Shown: positions 21,969 to 29,932 of the stretch, one piece after another
Layout of the letters: each line of letters begins with the position of its first letter
How positions within the stretch are numbered: position 1 is the first letter of the stretch
Assembly: GCF_000526315.1 (NCBI RefSeq)
Contig: NZ_JAFV01000001.1
Coordinates: 3,102,501-3,166,500, forward strand
Source: Methylopila sp. 73B
GTDB lineage: Bacteria; Pseudomonadota; Alphaproteobacteria; Rhizobiales; Methylopilaceae
Length of the DNA stretch: 64,000 bases
Direction: 5' to 3'
Program-made: the position numbers and the translations under genes
Notes under the pieces: model-generated
What the model saw: the letters and a program-made list of their open reading frames with translations, nothing else
The model's database searches: none
Told to the model about the DNA's origin: nothing

Positions 21969-21991
21969 ACGCCCGCCTTCAAGGCGGGCGT
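21969..21991 (-). terminator. Hairpin after the early gene operon
   Basis: An 11-bp perfect inverted repeat (21969-21979 with 21981-21991) lies 9 bp after the stop of the 108-residue gene. The minus strand continues with a moderately T-rich segment. It probably ends the operon before the HNH nuclease gene. Confidence 0.6.
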
Positions 21992-22000
21992 CTGTCGTCG

Positions 22001-22327
22001 TTAGGCAGCCTCGGGCTGCACTCCGTAGCTATCGCTTCGATATTGATCGCGCGCAGCCCGCACAAGCTGCAGCATGGCGGGCGACAGCTTCTTAGGCGGC
22101 TGGCCGATCCGTTCGCCGAATTGATCGGCCATGGCCCAAAGCCGGCGACGCCTCTGCAAAGCCGCAGTGCGTTCATTCCGCCACACACGGTTCGCGGGAT
22201 CGAGGATGATCTTCGCGTCGGCACGCGCGAGGTCGACGGCCAAGAGCTTCGCGCTCGCCTTAAGGTTCTGACGCCGCAGCGAGGGCGTCAGAACCGCCAG
22301 AAAGCCAGCGGGCGGGAGAGCGGTCAC
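22001..22327 (-). CDS. Element-encoded hypothetical protein, 108 residues
   Basis: This basic helical protein has no recognised domain. The start is GTG and overlaps the upstream 68-residue gene as GTGA, which supports a coupled pair. The central segment (RTAALQRRRRLWAMADQFGERIGQPPKKL) could bind nucleic acid, but this is only composition. It ends 10 bp before a terminator hairpin. Confidence 0.6.
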   Translation of the reverse strand: MTALPPAGFLAVLTPSLRRQNLKASAKLLAVDLARADAKIILDPANRVWRNERTAALQRRRRLWAMADQFGERIGQPPKKLSPAMLQLVRAARDQYRSDSYGVQPEAA

Positions 22328-22530
22328 GCCCTAGCCTCCTGCACGATTTCCCTCAGCAGCATCTTCGCAAGCGTCTCCGCAGGCGTTCCGCCGAGCTGCG
22401 TCATCTTCGTGCGGCCCGTGCTCTTTTCGCGGACCGTGATCATGCCGTCGCTCACCTCATACGTTCCGAAATGGGTGATGACGCCGCCCGAAGGCTTGGT
22501 GCTCGTTTCGATCGAGATTTCAAAGCTCAT
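22324..22530 (-). CDS. Element-encoded small protein, 68 residues
   Basis: This short protein (MSFEISIETSTKPSGGV start) is predicted mostly beta in its first half and helical at the end (ETLAKMLLREIVQEA). No family is recognised. It overlaps the next gene by 4 bases (GTGA). The ribosome site is weak. Confidence 0.6.
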   Translation of the reverse strand: MSFEISIETSTKPSGGVITHFGTYEVSDGMITVREKSTGRTKMTQLGGTPAETLAKMLLREIVQEARA

Positions 22531-22600
22531 CGTTTAGTCTCGTGGTGCTGGCCGCAGCGCGCCAACGCTCGCGGCTGGTTGAGGTCTGCTAGGCTTCAGG

Positions 22601-22628
22601 ACGACGCCGGCCGAAAGGTCGGCGTCGT
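22601..22628. terminator. Hairpin between early genes of the element
   Basis: A 12-bp stem with one G-U pair (22601-22612 with 22617-22628) and a GAAA/TTTC loop lies between the 164-residue and 68-residue genes. On the plus strand it is followed by TTTCTC. It may separate two transcripts on the minus strand. The 110 bases between the genes hold nothing else recognisable. Confidence 0.55.
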
Positions 22629-22641
22629 TTCTCGTGGGGAC

Positions 22642-23136
22642 TCAGTCCAAGCCGACTTCGCCCTTGACTGACGTCGCCTCGAAGTCGCGGCGCGTCCTCT
22701 TGGTCAGCCCGCGCTTGATGGCGTCGAGCTTCACGGCCTCTCGGAGGGCGGTCGCTTTCGCCGCCGGGTCCGTGAGGTCCGCATCCTTCAGCCGCTCGAT
22801 GGCGGCGTTGATCTCCTGCCATTTGAAGGCGTTGACGACGGCCGCGATCAAGCTGGCGGCCTCCGCCAAGTTCTCGACGGCGCGCTCTGCGTCCTTCCAA
22901 TCGCTTCGCCATCCGATCGTCACGCCGATTTCGGCAAGCAGTTCTTCGGCCCTCGCCCACGCCGGGCCGGGAGCGTCGAATAGCCCCCGCTCTTCGAGGT
23001 CGATCACGTCGTCGGACATCGTGAAGGCGGTGAAGTCGCCGATGATGTAGTCGGTCGCCGCGTCGGGCATCGTCGCCCTAGTCTGTTTCAGCCGAGCGCG
23101 GCGCTCACGCGCTCGCTCAGTCGACGATTTGGCCAT
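22642..23136 (-). CDS. Element-encoded hypothetical protein, 164 residues
   Basis: This highly charged, mainly helical protein starts with a basic segment (MAKSSTERARERRARLKQTR) and continues with an acidic region and amphipathic helices. No domain is recognised. The ATG at 23136 has a good GAGGAA site. Immediately upstream is a palindromic operator-like repeat, so it is probably the first gene of a regulated transcript. Confidence 0.65.
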   Translation of the reverse strand: MAKSSTERARERRARLKQTRATMPDAATDYIIGDFTAFTMSDDVIDLEERGLFDAPGPAWARAEELLAEIGVTIGWRSDWKDAERAVENLAEAASLIAAVVNAFKWQEINAAIERLKDADLTDPAAKATALREAVKLDAIKRGLTKRTRRDFEATSVKGEVGLD

Positions 23137-23151
23137 CTCGTTTCCTCAGTC

Positions 23152-23184
23152 GTTGCATTTCATGCAACGTATATGAGATGCAAC
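23152..23184. promoter_or_regulatory. Operator-like GTTGCAT/ATGCAAC repeats
   Basis: GTTGCAT (23152-23158) and ATGCAAC (23162-23168) form an inverted repeat with 3-nt spacing, and a further ATGCAAC lies at 23178-23184, 16 bases after the previous half-site. They sit directly upstream of the 164-residue gene and look like binding sites for a dimeric element-encoded regulator. Confidence 0.55.
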
Positions 23185-23226
23185 GCGTGGAGCGCAAGAT
23201 GGGTCAGCCGATTTTCTTGCAGGCCC

Positions 23227-24717
23227 TCAGGGACTCGCCAGCGCCCGCTTCAGCCGGGCCGGCAGTTGGGAGCCCGAAGGTCCCGAACGCCCGCCCTCGG
23301 CCCTCCCTGAGTCACGCAGCCGCCAAGGCGGCGTCCTGCAGGCGCAGGTGCTCGATCGTGGCGCGGGTGACGTCAGGAAGGATCGACTCGGGCCACACTT
23401 CGCCCACCTCGCCGAGCGCCCGCATGATCGCGTCGCGGTCGAAGTCGCCGGTGACAGGGCACGGCTCAAGGCCGGCGGCGACCACGGCTGCAAGCAGCTC
23501 CGGGCGGGGCTCCACGCCGGCACCAGCGAGGGCGCGCGCGGCGCTCTGCCAGCTCGGCGGGGCGAGGGCGTCCACAAGCTGGTCATAGACGGCGTCATCA
23601 ATGAAGAGGTCAGGCACTGCGGTAGTTCCCCGATGAGTGATGACGCTTTGATCAGTCCGTTCGTTGAAGACGTCAACCGTATTTTGGTTACGTAGAAACA
23701 CGTAGATGACAGCAAGTAAGTCACTAAAGACTTATCTTTATTTCGTCCTTTCTGGCTTTCGTTAATTCGTCCACGCCGGGACGGGGCGTAATTGCTGCGC
23801 CACGCCTCATAGAGACGCTTGGCCTCGCGCCCGACGTCTTGGGTGTAGCTGATCGCCTTCCCCTGATAGCCGAGGCTTCGGAGCACGCGGCACCGATCGC
23901 GAAGCGCTCGCAGGCCGGGACGGGCAAGGCGCACGTCCTTCGCGACGTAGGCGATCCAGCCGGCGTCAGGGTCGGGGCGAACCTGCGCCATCTTCGGCAT
24001 GCCGCCGCCGCCCGCCTTCCTGAGCGCCCTGCGCGCCCGCGCACGGGTCCGCTTGTCGGTCGGGAGCGTCAGCAGCCCGTGGAGATGCGGGCGGCCATCC
24101 TGCGTTTCCTCGATCACGACGACGAAGGGGATCGTCTGCCCGAACTCACGCTTCAGGTGGTGCGCCACGCGCCGGCGCAGCCAGTCGAGCGCCGAGGGCT
24201 GATGGAGCGCCTTGGCGGCGACGTCAGGGTGAAGGTTCAGGCTGAAGTCGCAGAGCGTCCCGAGCGCCTGCGCGCCGGCATACAGCCAGTCCAGTAGCTC
24301 GCCCTCGGTGATCTCGTCCCACGGGGCGGGGGTGCGATGGCGGACGACACGGGGCGCGCCGGTGGTAGGGTCTTTGCGGAGGCTCGGGCCTTGGAAGATG
24401 TCGCTGTAGTGCTGCGGGGACTTGGTGCGCTTGGGCTTGGTGGTGGTGAGCGTGGGGGTGTCGAGGGAGGCTAAGAGGGCGTCTATGGAGGTGACGACAT
24501 CTATTATTACTGAAGCGACGTCCTGAGCGCCCTCCTGAGCCGGCAGCGGAGTCCCAAGACGATCACGGGCAAAGCGTCCGTCGCGGAATAGGTCCGAACG
24601 GTGCCGCCGATTTACGAATTTCCGAACTTTCGACGGTGCGCGCACCGGCGCGAGCGTCGTCGCAAGCACAGTTTCGCCTGCGCTCGGCGCGTGGATCGTG
24701 GTATGATTGAGGGGCAA
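23227..24717 (-). CDS. HUH-type rolling-circle replication initiator (Rep-like)
   Basis: Residues 150-310 carry the three motifs of single-tyrosine HUH Rep proteins: motif 1 FSLNLHP (158-164), the metal-binding HLH at 211-213 in PHLHGLL, and Tyr257 with Lys260 in GWIAYVAKD. Such enzymes nick an origin and start rolling-circle replication. The start is unsure: the frame opens at a TTG (24717), and residues 1-130 look disordered. The last 180 residues are probably not native, because from about 23770 the frame runs antisense-like through the next gene; another frame offers the plausible end GVDELTKARKDEIKISL, stopping at 23724, so a frameshift is possible. Confidence 0.65.
   Translation of the reverse strand: MPLNHTTIHAPSAGETVLATTLAPVRAPSKVRKFVNRRHRSDLFRDGRFARDRLGTPLPAQEGAQDVASVIIDVVTSIDALLASLDTPTLTTTKPKRTKSPQHYSDIFQGPSLRKDPTTGAPRVVRHRTPAPWDEITEGELLDWLYAGAQALGTLCDFSLNLHPDVAAKALHQPSALDWLRRRVAHHLKREFGQTIPFVVVIEETQDGRPHLHGLLTLPTDKRTRARARRALRKAGGGGMPKMAQVRPDPDAGWIAYVAKDVRLARPGLRALRDRCRVLRSLGYQGKAISYTQDVGREAKRLYEAWRSNYAPSRRGRINESQKGRNKDKSLVTYLLSSTCFYVTKIRLTSSTNGLIKASSLIGELPQCLTSSLMTPSMTSLWTPSPRRAGRAPRAPSLVPAWSPARSCLQPWSPPALSRALSPATSTATRSCGRSARWAKCGPSRSFLTSPAPRSSTCACRTPPWRLRDSGRAEGGRSGPSGSQLPARLKRALASP
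23312..23701 (-). CDS. Element-encoded hypothetical acidic protein
   Basis: This frame encodes up to 129 residues of acidic, protein-like composition (PDLFIDDAVYDQLVDALAPPSWQ and DFDRDAIMRALGEVGEVWPE). No domain is recognised. Two starts are possible: GTG at 23701 and GTG at 23617, the latter with a GGGGAA site 9 bases upstream and beginning at the better-looking part. It lies inside the 3' extension of the Rep frame in a different register and is judged the real gene there. Confidence 0.6.
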   Translation of the reverse strand: MFLRNQNTVDVFNERTDQSVITHRGTTAVPDLFIDDAVYDQLVDALAPPSWQSAARALAGAGVEPRPELLAAVVAAGLEPCPVTGDFDRDAIMRALGEVGEVWPESILPDVTRATIEHLRLQDAALAAA

Positions 24718-24730
24718 GAGAGAACTGCTG

Positions 24731-24760
24731 AGCCCTCGATCGTTGGCGCGATCGAGGGCT
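24731..24760. other. Perfect 12-bp hairpin between the RHH and Rep genes
   Basis: AGCCCTCGATCG (24731-24742) and its exact complement (24749-24760) enclose a TTGGCG loop. On the plus strand TTCCTTTT follows; on the minus strand, the coding direction, no T-tract follows. It begins 10 bp after the RHH gene stop and ends 13 bp before the Rep start. It may be a terminator or part of a Rep nicking origin. Confidence 0.6.
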
Positions 24761-24770
24761 TTCCTTTTGG

Positions 24771-25250
24771 TCAGTGCACCTCGCCGAGCGCGGCGCGGAA
24801 CTGCCGGACGATGTCGGTCGCGAGGTCGGTCGTCATCGTGAATTTCGTCTCGCGGTCGGGCGACTTCACTTGAACGATGAAGCCTCGCCCCTTCCGAACG
24901 ACGGTGAACGTGTGCCCGCCCTCGACGGCAAGGCGGTGCCCGCCGTCGTCGGCGCGGTCGCGCACGTTCTGAATAATCATCGCCAGCGCGCGCGCCTTCG
25001 AGGCGTCGCTGAAGTCGACGACGTGCGTCTCGTCCTCGCCAGCGAGCAGACGCAGCGCGCCACCCTCCGCGCGGGCGAGGCGGAAGCCGGGCGTGTGGTC
25101 GAGCGTCACGTCGGCGGCGAACTCGGCGTTGATCCAGCGGGCGATCAGCTCGGCGTTCGAGACGCCGTGAACTTCGGCGAGGTGATTGATCTGCGCGATG
25201 CGGCTGGCGTGCAGAGAGACAGTGGAGCGGGGGCGGCTGGCGGTCGTCAC
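24771..25250 (-). CDS. Ribbon-helix-helix-like DNA-binding protein of the element
   Basis: This 159-residue protein begins with a short strand and two helices (RSTVSLHASRIAQINHLAEV then VSNAELIARWINAEF) that fit the ribbon-helix-helix pattern of CopG/Arc-type regulators. The remaining 110 residues form an unrecognised alpha/beta domain. The start is GTG at 25250 with a GAGGG site 6 bases upstream; the frame extends further but without support. Direct repeats just upstream could be its own operators. It probably regulates the element's transcription. Confidence 0.6.
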   Translation of the reverse strand: MTTASRPRSTVSLHASRIAQINHLAEVHGVSNAELIARWINAEFAADVTLDHTPGFRLARAEGGALRLLAGEDETHVVDFSDASKARALAMIIQNVRDRADDGGHRLAVEGGHTFTVVRKGRGFIVQVKSPDRETKFTMTTDLATDIVRQFRAALGEVH

Positions 25251-25262
25251 GGGGTACCCTCT

Positions 25263-25287
25263 ATTTAACGGTAGTCCATTTAAACGG
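25263..25287. promoter_or_regulatory. Direct repeats upstream of the RHH gene
   Basis: ATTTAACGG (25263-25271) and ATTTAAACGG (25278-25287) are spaced 15 bases apart in an AT-rich patch 13 bp before the RHH gene GTG. RHH proteins commonly bind such short repeats, so autoregulation is plausible. Confidence 0.4.
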
Positions 25288-25428
25288 AGGATGAGGGCGT
25301 GAATATGGCGGTGTCGTATATTCTTCTGCGCCGCAGGCGAGCCCGCCAGCGGCCTTGATAGGGTGCCAAGGTCCACGGGGAGCCCCGGCACTACACGCCC
25401 GCGAACGGGCTCCTGAGGGCGTCGTCGG

Positions 25429-27939
25429 TCAGTAGCGACGGCGCGCCGTGTCCAGAAGACCGCCCGGCCGCAGGGACTTCAGCAGTTCCGAATTTACAAG
25501 ACCGCGCATCTGGCCTTCGACTTCCGCGCCGATCCGCTTGGCGAGGTCGTCGTTCTCCTCCAGCGTGCCGCCGCTGGCGTTGACCGTGATGCTCGGCGCC
25601 ATGGTGATGACGTTGGAGGTCGGCGCAGCAGCGCCGGCGGGCGCTATCGGCCTCGGCATGATCGGAGTGGGTAACGCCGGCAGCGCAGCCGGGACGAAGG
25701 ACGGCGCGCCGACGATGCCGCCATCGGCGTAGCCCTTCGCGCTACGGTGCAGGCGTTCGAGGTTGTCGACGCCGATGCGCCGCGTCGCCTCCTTCGAGAC
25801 GACATACTCGCCGCGATGCACGATGCCGGCCGGCTCATATTTGCCGCCGTCGCCGGTGAAGCCGCCATCGGAGAACGTCAGCAGGTTGGAAAGAAAGCCG
25901 AGGAAGCCGCCGCCAGCGCCGGTCTGGCCTTGAGGCATGGCGAACGCGTTCTGGAAGAGGCGTTGCACGATCATCTCTAGAAGCTGATCGGCGACGCGCT
26001 TCAACGCGCTGCCGAACGCGTCCGCCGCCGAGACGCCAGCCGTAAGGTCGGCGACGAGCCCCTGCGTGGCGTTCAAGCCGATGCCCTCCAGCTCGCGCCG
26101 GGTGCGGGTGAGCTCCTGAAGGCGCTGCTCGCCCGCCTCGCGCTTTTTGTCGACGAGGTCCTGAGCCGCCTTGAGCCGGTAAAGCTCGGCGACCTTGGCG
26201 GCGATGGCCTGTCCCTCCTTCGAGTGCAGGTCGACGCCCGCCTGTTGCAACGCCTGAAGCGTCTTCTGTTCCTGCTCGGTCTTGCCGAGCTGGTCGGCTT
26301 CGAGCCCGAGCGCCTCCGTCACGCGCTTCACGGCTTCGGCCTGCCGATCGGCAGCCTGTTCGGCCTGCGTGCGGGCGGTCTTCTCGGTGTTCAGTCGCAC
26401 CGTGACGTCGTCGCCGGCCTGCGGCTGGCGGCGGAAGCCGAGCACGCGGTCGGCGTCATAAGCCTGCGTGTTGACGCCCTCGGACTGGTTGCCGCCGAGC
26501 ACCTTCACGCGGCCCCGATCGTCATAGCCCTCGAAGAAGCCGACGTGGCCCTGTCCGCCCGAGCCGCGCTTCAGGATGACGATGTCGCCCGCCTGCGGCT
26601 TGGTCGTCTCCTCGCCGTAGGACAGGAACGAGCGGGCGGCGCGCGAGCCGGTGCCCTTGATCCCGCGCTCGGCGAGGATCGCGTTCACGAAGTCGGCGCA
26701 CCACTCGCGCAGCTCTCCAGAGAAGGTCTGTCCGGTCTTGCTGAGCAGCGATCGGATTTCGCCGTCGTTCGCTCGCTCCGTCAGTCCGCTGTAGCGCTTG
26801 GCGGTCTCATAGATCGAGCCCGAGGCCGATCCGACAGGCATGCCCTGCGGCGGCAGCGTGATGTCGTCGAGCTTGCCCGACGCCTCGCGGGCAGACTTGC
26901 CGAGCTTATCGAGCGCGCCGATGGCGGTCGCGAAGCGCGAGCCGACAGCCCTGCCGACGTCCGCGCCTTCGCCCTGGGGGATCATGGTGAGGCCGGCGGC
27001 GGCCGGGTCGCCGCCGAACCAATCGTTCAGCTTGCGGAAGACGACGCTGTTGCCGATCGACGCGAGCCCGCCTTCGAGCATGCTGATGAAGCTGCCGACG
27101 CCCGAGGCCCAATCCTCGATGTAGCCGGCGATCTCGACGACGCCGCTCTTGAAGTTGCCGCTGACGATGTCGACGAGCTTCTGAAACTTCCGGTCCAGCT
27201 CCACGGCCTTATCGACCACGTCATCCTTGATGACGACGCCAGTCGCGCGGGCTTCCTCGCGCAGGCGCGTGATGCCGGCCGCGCCCTGATCGAGGAAGCG
27301 CACGAACTGTTCGCCGCCGGTGCCGCCGAAAATCTCGTCGGAAACGCGGATGCGTGATGCGGTGTCGAGCTGTTTGATCCGGCCGATGATCTCGACGAAC
27401 AGCGCCGCCGGGTCCTTTAGCTTCCGCCCCAACTCTTCGGACGTGTATCTGAGACGCTTGAAAGCCTCCGCACCGGAGCCCCCGCCGTTGAGGGCGAATT
27501 CGTCGCCTCGGATGTTCAGCTCCTTCAGCCCGTCCGTGAGCGCGTCGATACTGACGCCGGACTGCCGGGCAGCGAAGGACAGCTCTTGGAACGCGGCCGT
27601 GCCGACGCCGGCCTTTTCGGCTTCGCGCTTCAGCTCGGCGACACTGCTGATCGCGGTCTTGGCGGCGGCCGTGACGGCGGCGAGCCCGCCCGCCAGCGCG
27701 CCGGCCGCGAAGCCCTTGCCGAAGTCGATGCCCTTCGCTCCGATCGTCGCCAGCGCCCTGTTCGCGTTCTCGGCGGCGGCGCGGGTGTCGCCCTCGATCC
27801 GCTTGCGGGCGTTGGCGGCGTGGTCGCCTACTTCGCGGAAGCCCCGCTGCGACGTAACGGCGGCCTTCTTGAGCTGCTTTTCGAGGCCGTCAATGCGCGC
27901 GTCTACGAGGACGAGAAGGCGCTGTTCTTCCGTAGCCAA
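25429..27939 (-). CDS. Tail tape-measure protein with embedded CHAP-like hydrolase domain
   Basis: This 836-residue protein has an N-terminal coiled coil, a hydrophobic segment (about 74-100), phage tape-measure repeats (GVGTAAFQELSFAARQSGVS at 111-130) and a C-terminal Gly-rich GGYADGGIVG region typical of small-phage tape measures. Residues about 390-505 form a TIGR02594/CHAP-like peptidoglycan hydrolase domain with Cys414 in WCADFV and His465 in GHVGFFEGYD. Tape measures set tail length and help DNA entry; the hydrolase would locally open the wall. TTG start at 27939 has an AAGGAAA site. It follows TerL by 12 bp. No tail tube gene is present nearby. Confidence 0.85.
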   Translation of the reverse strand: MATEEQRLLVLVDARIDGLEKQLKKAAVTSQRGFREVGDHAANARKRIEGDTRAAAENANRALATIGAKGIDFGKGFAAGALAGGLAAVTAAAKTAISSVAELKREAEKAGVGTAAFQELSFAARQSGVSIDALTDGLKELNIRGDEFALNGGGSGAEAFKRLRYTSEELGRKLKDPAALFVEIIGRIKQLDTASRIRVSDEIFGGTGGEQFVRFLDQGAAGITRLREEARATGVVIKDDVVDKAVELDRKFQKLVDIVSGNFKSGVVEIAGYIEDWASGVGSFISMLEGGLASIGNSVVFRKLNDWFGGDPAAAGLTMIPQGEGADVGRAVGSRFATAIGALDKLGKSAREASGKLDDITLPPQGMPVGSASGSIYETAKRYSGLTERANDGEIRSLLSKTGQTFSGELREWCADFVNAILAERGIKGTGSRAARSFLSYGEETTKPQAGDIVILKRGSGGQGHVGFFEGYDDRGRVKVLGGNQSEGVNTQAYDADRVLGFRRQPQAGDDVTVRLNTEKTARTQAEQAADRQAEAVKRVTEALGLEADQLGKTEQEQKTLQALQQAGVDLHSKEGQAIAAKVAELYRLKAAQDLVDKKREAGEQRLQELTRTRRELEGIGLNATQGLVADLTAGVSAADAFGSALKRVADQLLEMIVQRLFQNAFAMPQGQTGAGGGFLGFLSNLLTFSDGGFTGDGGKYEPAGIVHRGEYVVSKEATRRIGVDNLERLHRSAKGYADGGIVGAPSFVPAALPALPTPIMPRPIAPAGAAAPTSNVITMAPSITVNASGGTLEENDDLAKRIGAEVEGQMRGLVNSELLKSLRPGGLLDTARRRY

Positions 27940-27951
27940 TTCTTGATTTCC

Positions 27952-29553
27952 TTAGATCACGTAGAGACCGCGGCGGCGGTAGGGGGATGAGGTTTCGACA
28001 GCCGCGAACGCGCGACCGACAGCCATCGCAGCAGCCTGCGCGCCGTCGATCCGCTCTCGGCTTTTCTCCTTGTCGAAAAGGATGCTGCCGGTGTGGTCGG
28101 CCTTCACGGCGATGTTCGCGAAGTTCCAGCGAAGGACAGGGTGCGCCCCATGCCGGAAGCGGCCCGCGATGACAGCGCGTTCCAACTCCTTTACGGCCGG
28201 GACCATGCTGACGGCTCCCTGCCGCATCTCGACGGCCGGCAAGCCATCCTCGGCGAGGTCGGTCATCATGCGGCCGGCACGCCAAGGGTCGAAGGCGATC
28301 TCACGGACGTTGAAGCGGTCGCAAAGCTCGCGAATGCGCGCCTCGACGCGGCGATAATCGACCGCGTTGCCCGGCGTGGCCTCGATGAAGCCCTCGCGAG
28401 CCCAATCGACATAGGGAACGCGATCCTGCTCGGCGCGGGCGCGCAAGCTGTCCCTCGGGCAAAAGAAGAACGGCACGACGGCGTAACCGTCCGGCCCGTC
28501 GCGGAACGCCGCGACGACGGCCGTCAAATCCTGATTGGTCGACAGGTCGACGCCGAGCCAGCACGGAGCGCGGTCGCGCGCCCACTGGTCGAGGTCGGCG
28601 TCGGTGATCGGGGTCGCGCCACGATCGTAGATCGCCATCTCGACGAACGGCGCGGCCGAATGGTCGAGCCAAACATTCAAGTGAAGCTGACGGAACGCCT
28701 CGCGGTCGCCGGGACGGTTCTCGGCCTCGCGAGCGAGCTGGCGCAGCCCCTCAATGTCGGGATAAGGCGGCGAGCACGACAGGCCGGGATTGACCGCACG
28801 CCACACGGCTTCGTCGCGCCAGTCGTCGTCGGCCGACGCCTCGAACAGGATCGGAAGCGTCGCGGGGTCGTCAATGTCACCACGCGCGACCTTCCGAGCA
28901 TAATCGACAATGTCGTGTGCGACGTTCTCATGCCCCCGCCCGGCGGTCGTGGCGACGACGAGCAGCGAGCCCGGCGCCTTCGGCAGGCCCGAGCGAAGCA
29001 CGTCCCATAGGTCGCGCTTAGGCCAAGCATGAAGTTCGTCGGCGAGCACGAAGACCGGCGTGCGACCGTGCTGGGTGCCGGCGTCAGCCGAGATGCTTTC
29101 GAGGAACGAAGCGTCCCGCTTGTGCGTCAGCCGGTTGCGGCTATCGACGATGCGGGTCGCGCGCGACGTCGAGTCGTGCGACCGGATGATGCCGCAGGCT
29201 TCGGTGAACGCGAGCCGCGCTTGCTTGCGGTCGGCCGCTGCCGAGATGACTTCGCCGCCCGGCACGCGCTCAGGGCCGATCGCATGCAGAAGCGCCAGCG
29301 CCGCAGCGATCGACGTCTTGCGGTTGCCGCGCGGCAGCAGAAGAACGACGGTCTTCACCACGCGCGAGCCGTCTTCGTGACGCGGCCCATAGACCCGCCG
29401 CACGATACGTTCCTGCCACGGGTCGAGCGCGAAGGCGCGGCCCGGCGCGCGGCTCTTCGGATGCCGGAGCGCTCGCAAGAACCGCACGGCCCGCTCGCCG
29501 TAGCCGAACGGGTCGGCGATCGGCGAGCCGTCAAAGACCCAAGTCGGCGTCAT
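27952..29553 (-). CDS. Terminase large subunit
   Basis: This 533-residue protein has the packaging ATPase with a Walker A variant GNRKTS at 76-81 (LLPRGNRKTS), Walker B VFVLADE with Asp-Glu near 172-173, and a C-terminal RNase H-like nuclease beginning LGVDLSTNQDLTAVV with the first catalytic Asp. The family is HK97/P27-associated Terminase_1. It drives DNA into the head and cuts it. Its ATG overlaps the TerS gene by 23 bases. Confidence 0.94.
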   Translation of the reverse strand: MTPTWVFDGSPIADPFGYGERAVRFLRALRHPKSRAPGRAFALDPWQERIVRRVYGPRHEDGSRVVKTVVLLLPRGNRKTSIAAALALLHAIGPERVPGGEVISAAADRKQARLAFTEACGIIRSHDSTSRATRIVDSRNRLTHKRDASFLESISADAGTQHGRTPVFVLADELHAWPKRDLWDVLRSGLPKAPGSLLVVATTAGRGHENVAHDIVDYARKVARGDIDDPATLPILFEASADDDWRDEAVWRAVNPGLSCSPPYPDIEGLRQLAREAENRPGDREAFRQLHLNVWLDHSAAPFVEMAIYDRGATPITDADLDQWARDRAPCWLGVDLSTNQDLTAVVAAFRDGPDGYAVVPFFFCPRDSLRARAEQDRVPYVDWAREGFIEATPGNAVDYRRVEARIRELCDRFNVREIAFDPWRAGRMMTDLAEDGLPAVEMRQGAVSMVPAVKELERAVIAGRFRHGAHPVLRWNFANIAVKADHTGSILFDKEKSRERIDGAQAAAMAVGRAFAAVETSSPYRRRGLYVI

Positions 29554-29932
29554 CGGCGGCGGTTTGATCTTCTCGGATGGAGGGGCGCGAGCGGGACACG
29601 GGCGTAAGGCCTAGCTCAGCGGCGAGCAGCCGGGCGCGCGTCATGGCGTCGGACTGGATCTTCACGGCCGGGTGCGCACGCAAGCCGGTCGCGGTCGTCG
29701 TCGTCAGGCCGTCGGCGTCGATCGTGCGCTGAGCAATCCGAACCTGTCCGATCGCGAGGCAATAGTTCTCGACGGAGCCCATGTCGGCGTCGGTGAGAAT
29801 GCGGCGCTCAACGAGCAGCGGCATGATGCGCCGCCATTCCGCCTTCGCGTCCTTCGTCAGCCAGGTCGGCGCACGCGGCACGTCGGCGACCGCTGCGGCG
29901 TCCTGCCGAAGCGCGGGCTTCGGCCCCCTCAC
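29531..29932 (-). CDS. Terminase small subunit, P27 family
   Basis: This 133-residue protein matches P27-type TerS: MRGPKPAL start, the helical WLTKDAKAEWRRIMPLL segment and DMGSVENYCLAIGQ. TerS recognises the packaging site on DNA and feeds it to TerL. The GTG start overlaps the preceding head-closure gene as GTGA. If the element is a satellite, its own TerS would give packaging specificity for its own genome. Confidence 0.9.
   Translation of the reverse strand: MRGPKPALRQDAAAVADVPRAPTWLTKDAKAEWRRIMPLLVERRILTDADMGSVENYCLAIGQVRIAQRTIDADGLTTTTATGLRAHPAVKIQSDAMTRARLLAAELGLTPVSRSRPSIREDQTAADDADLGL

Noticed and set aside
24601-24873. Plus-strand frame of 90 codons across the hairpin upstream of rep
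   Set aside because: It spans the hairpin and overlaps two supported minus-strand genes; the sequence has no protein-like features.
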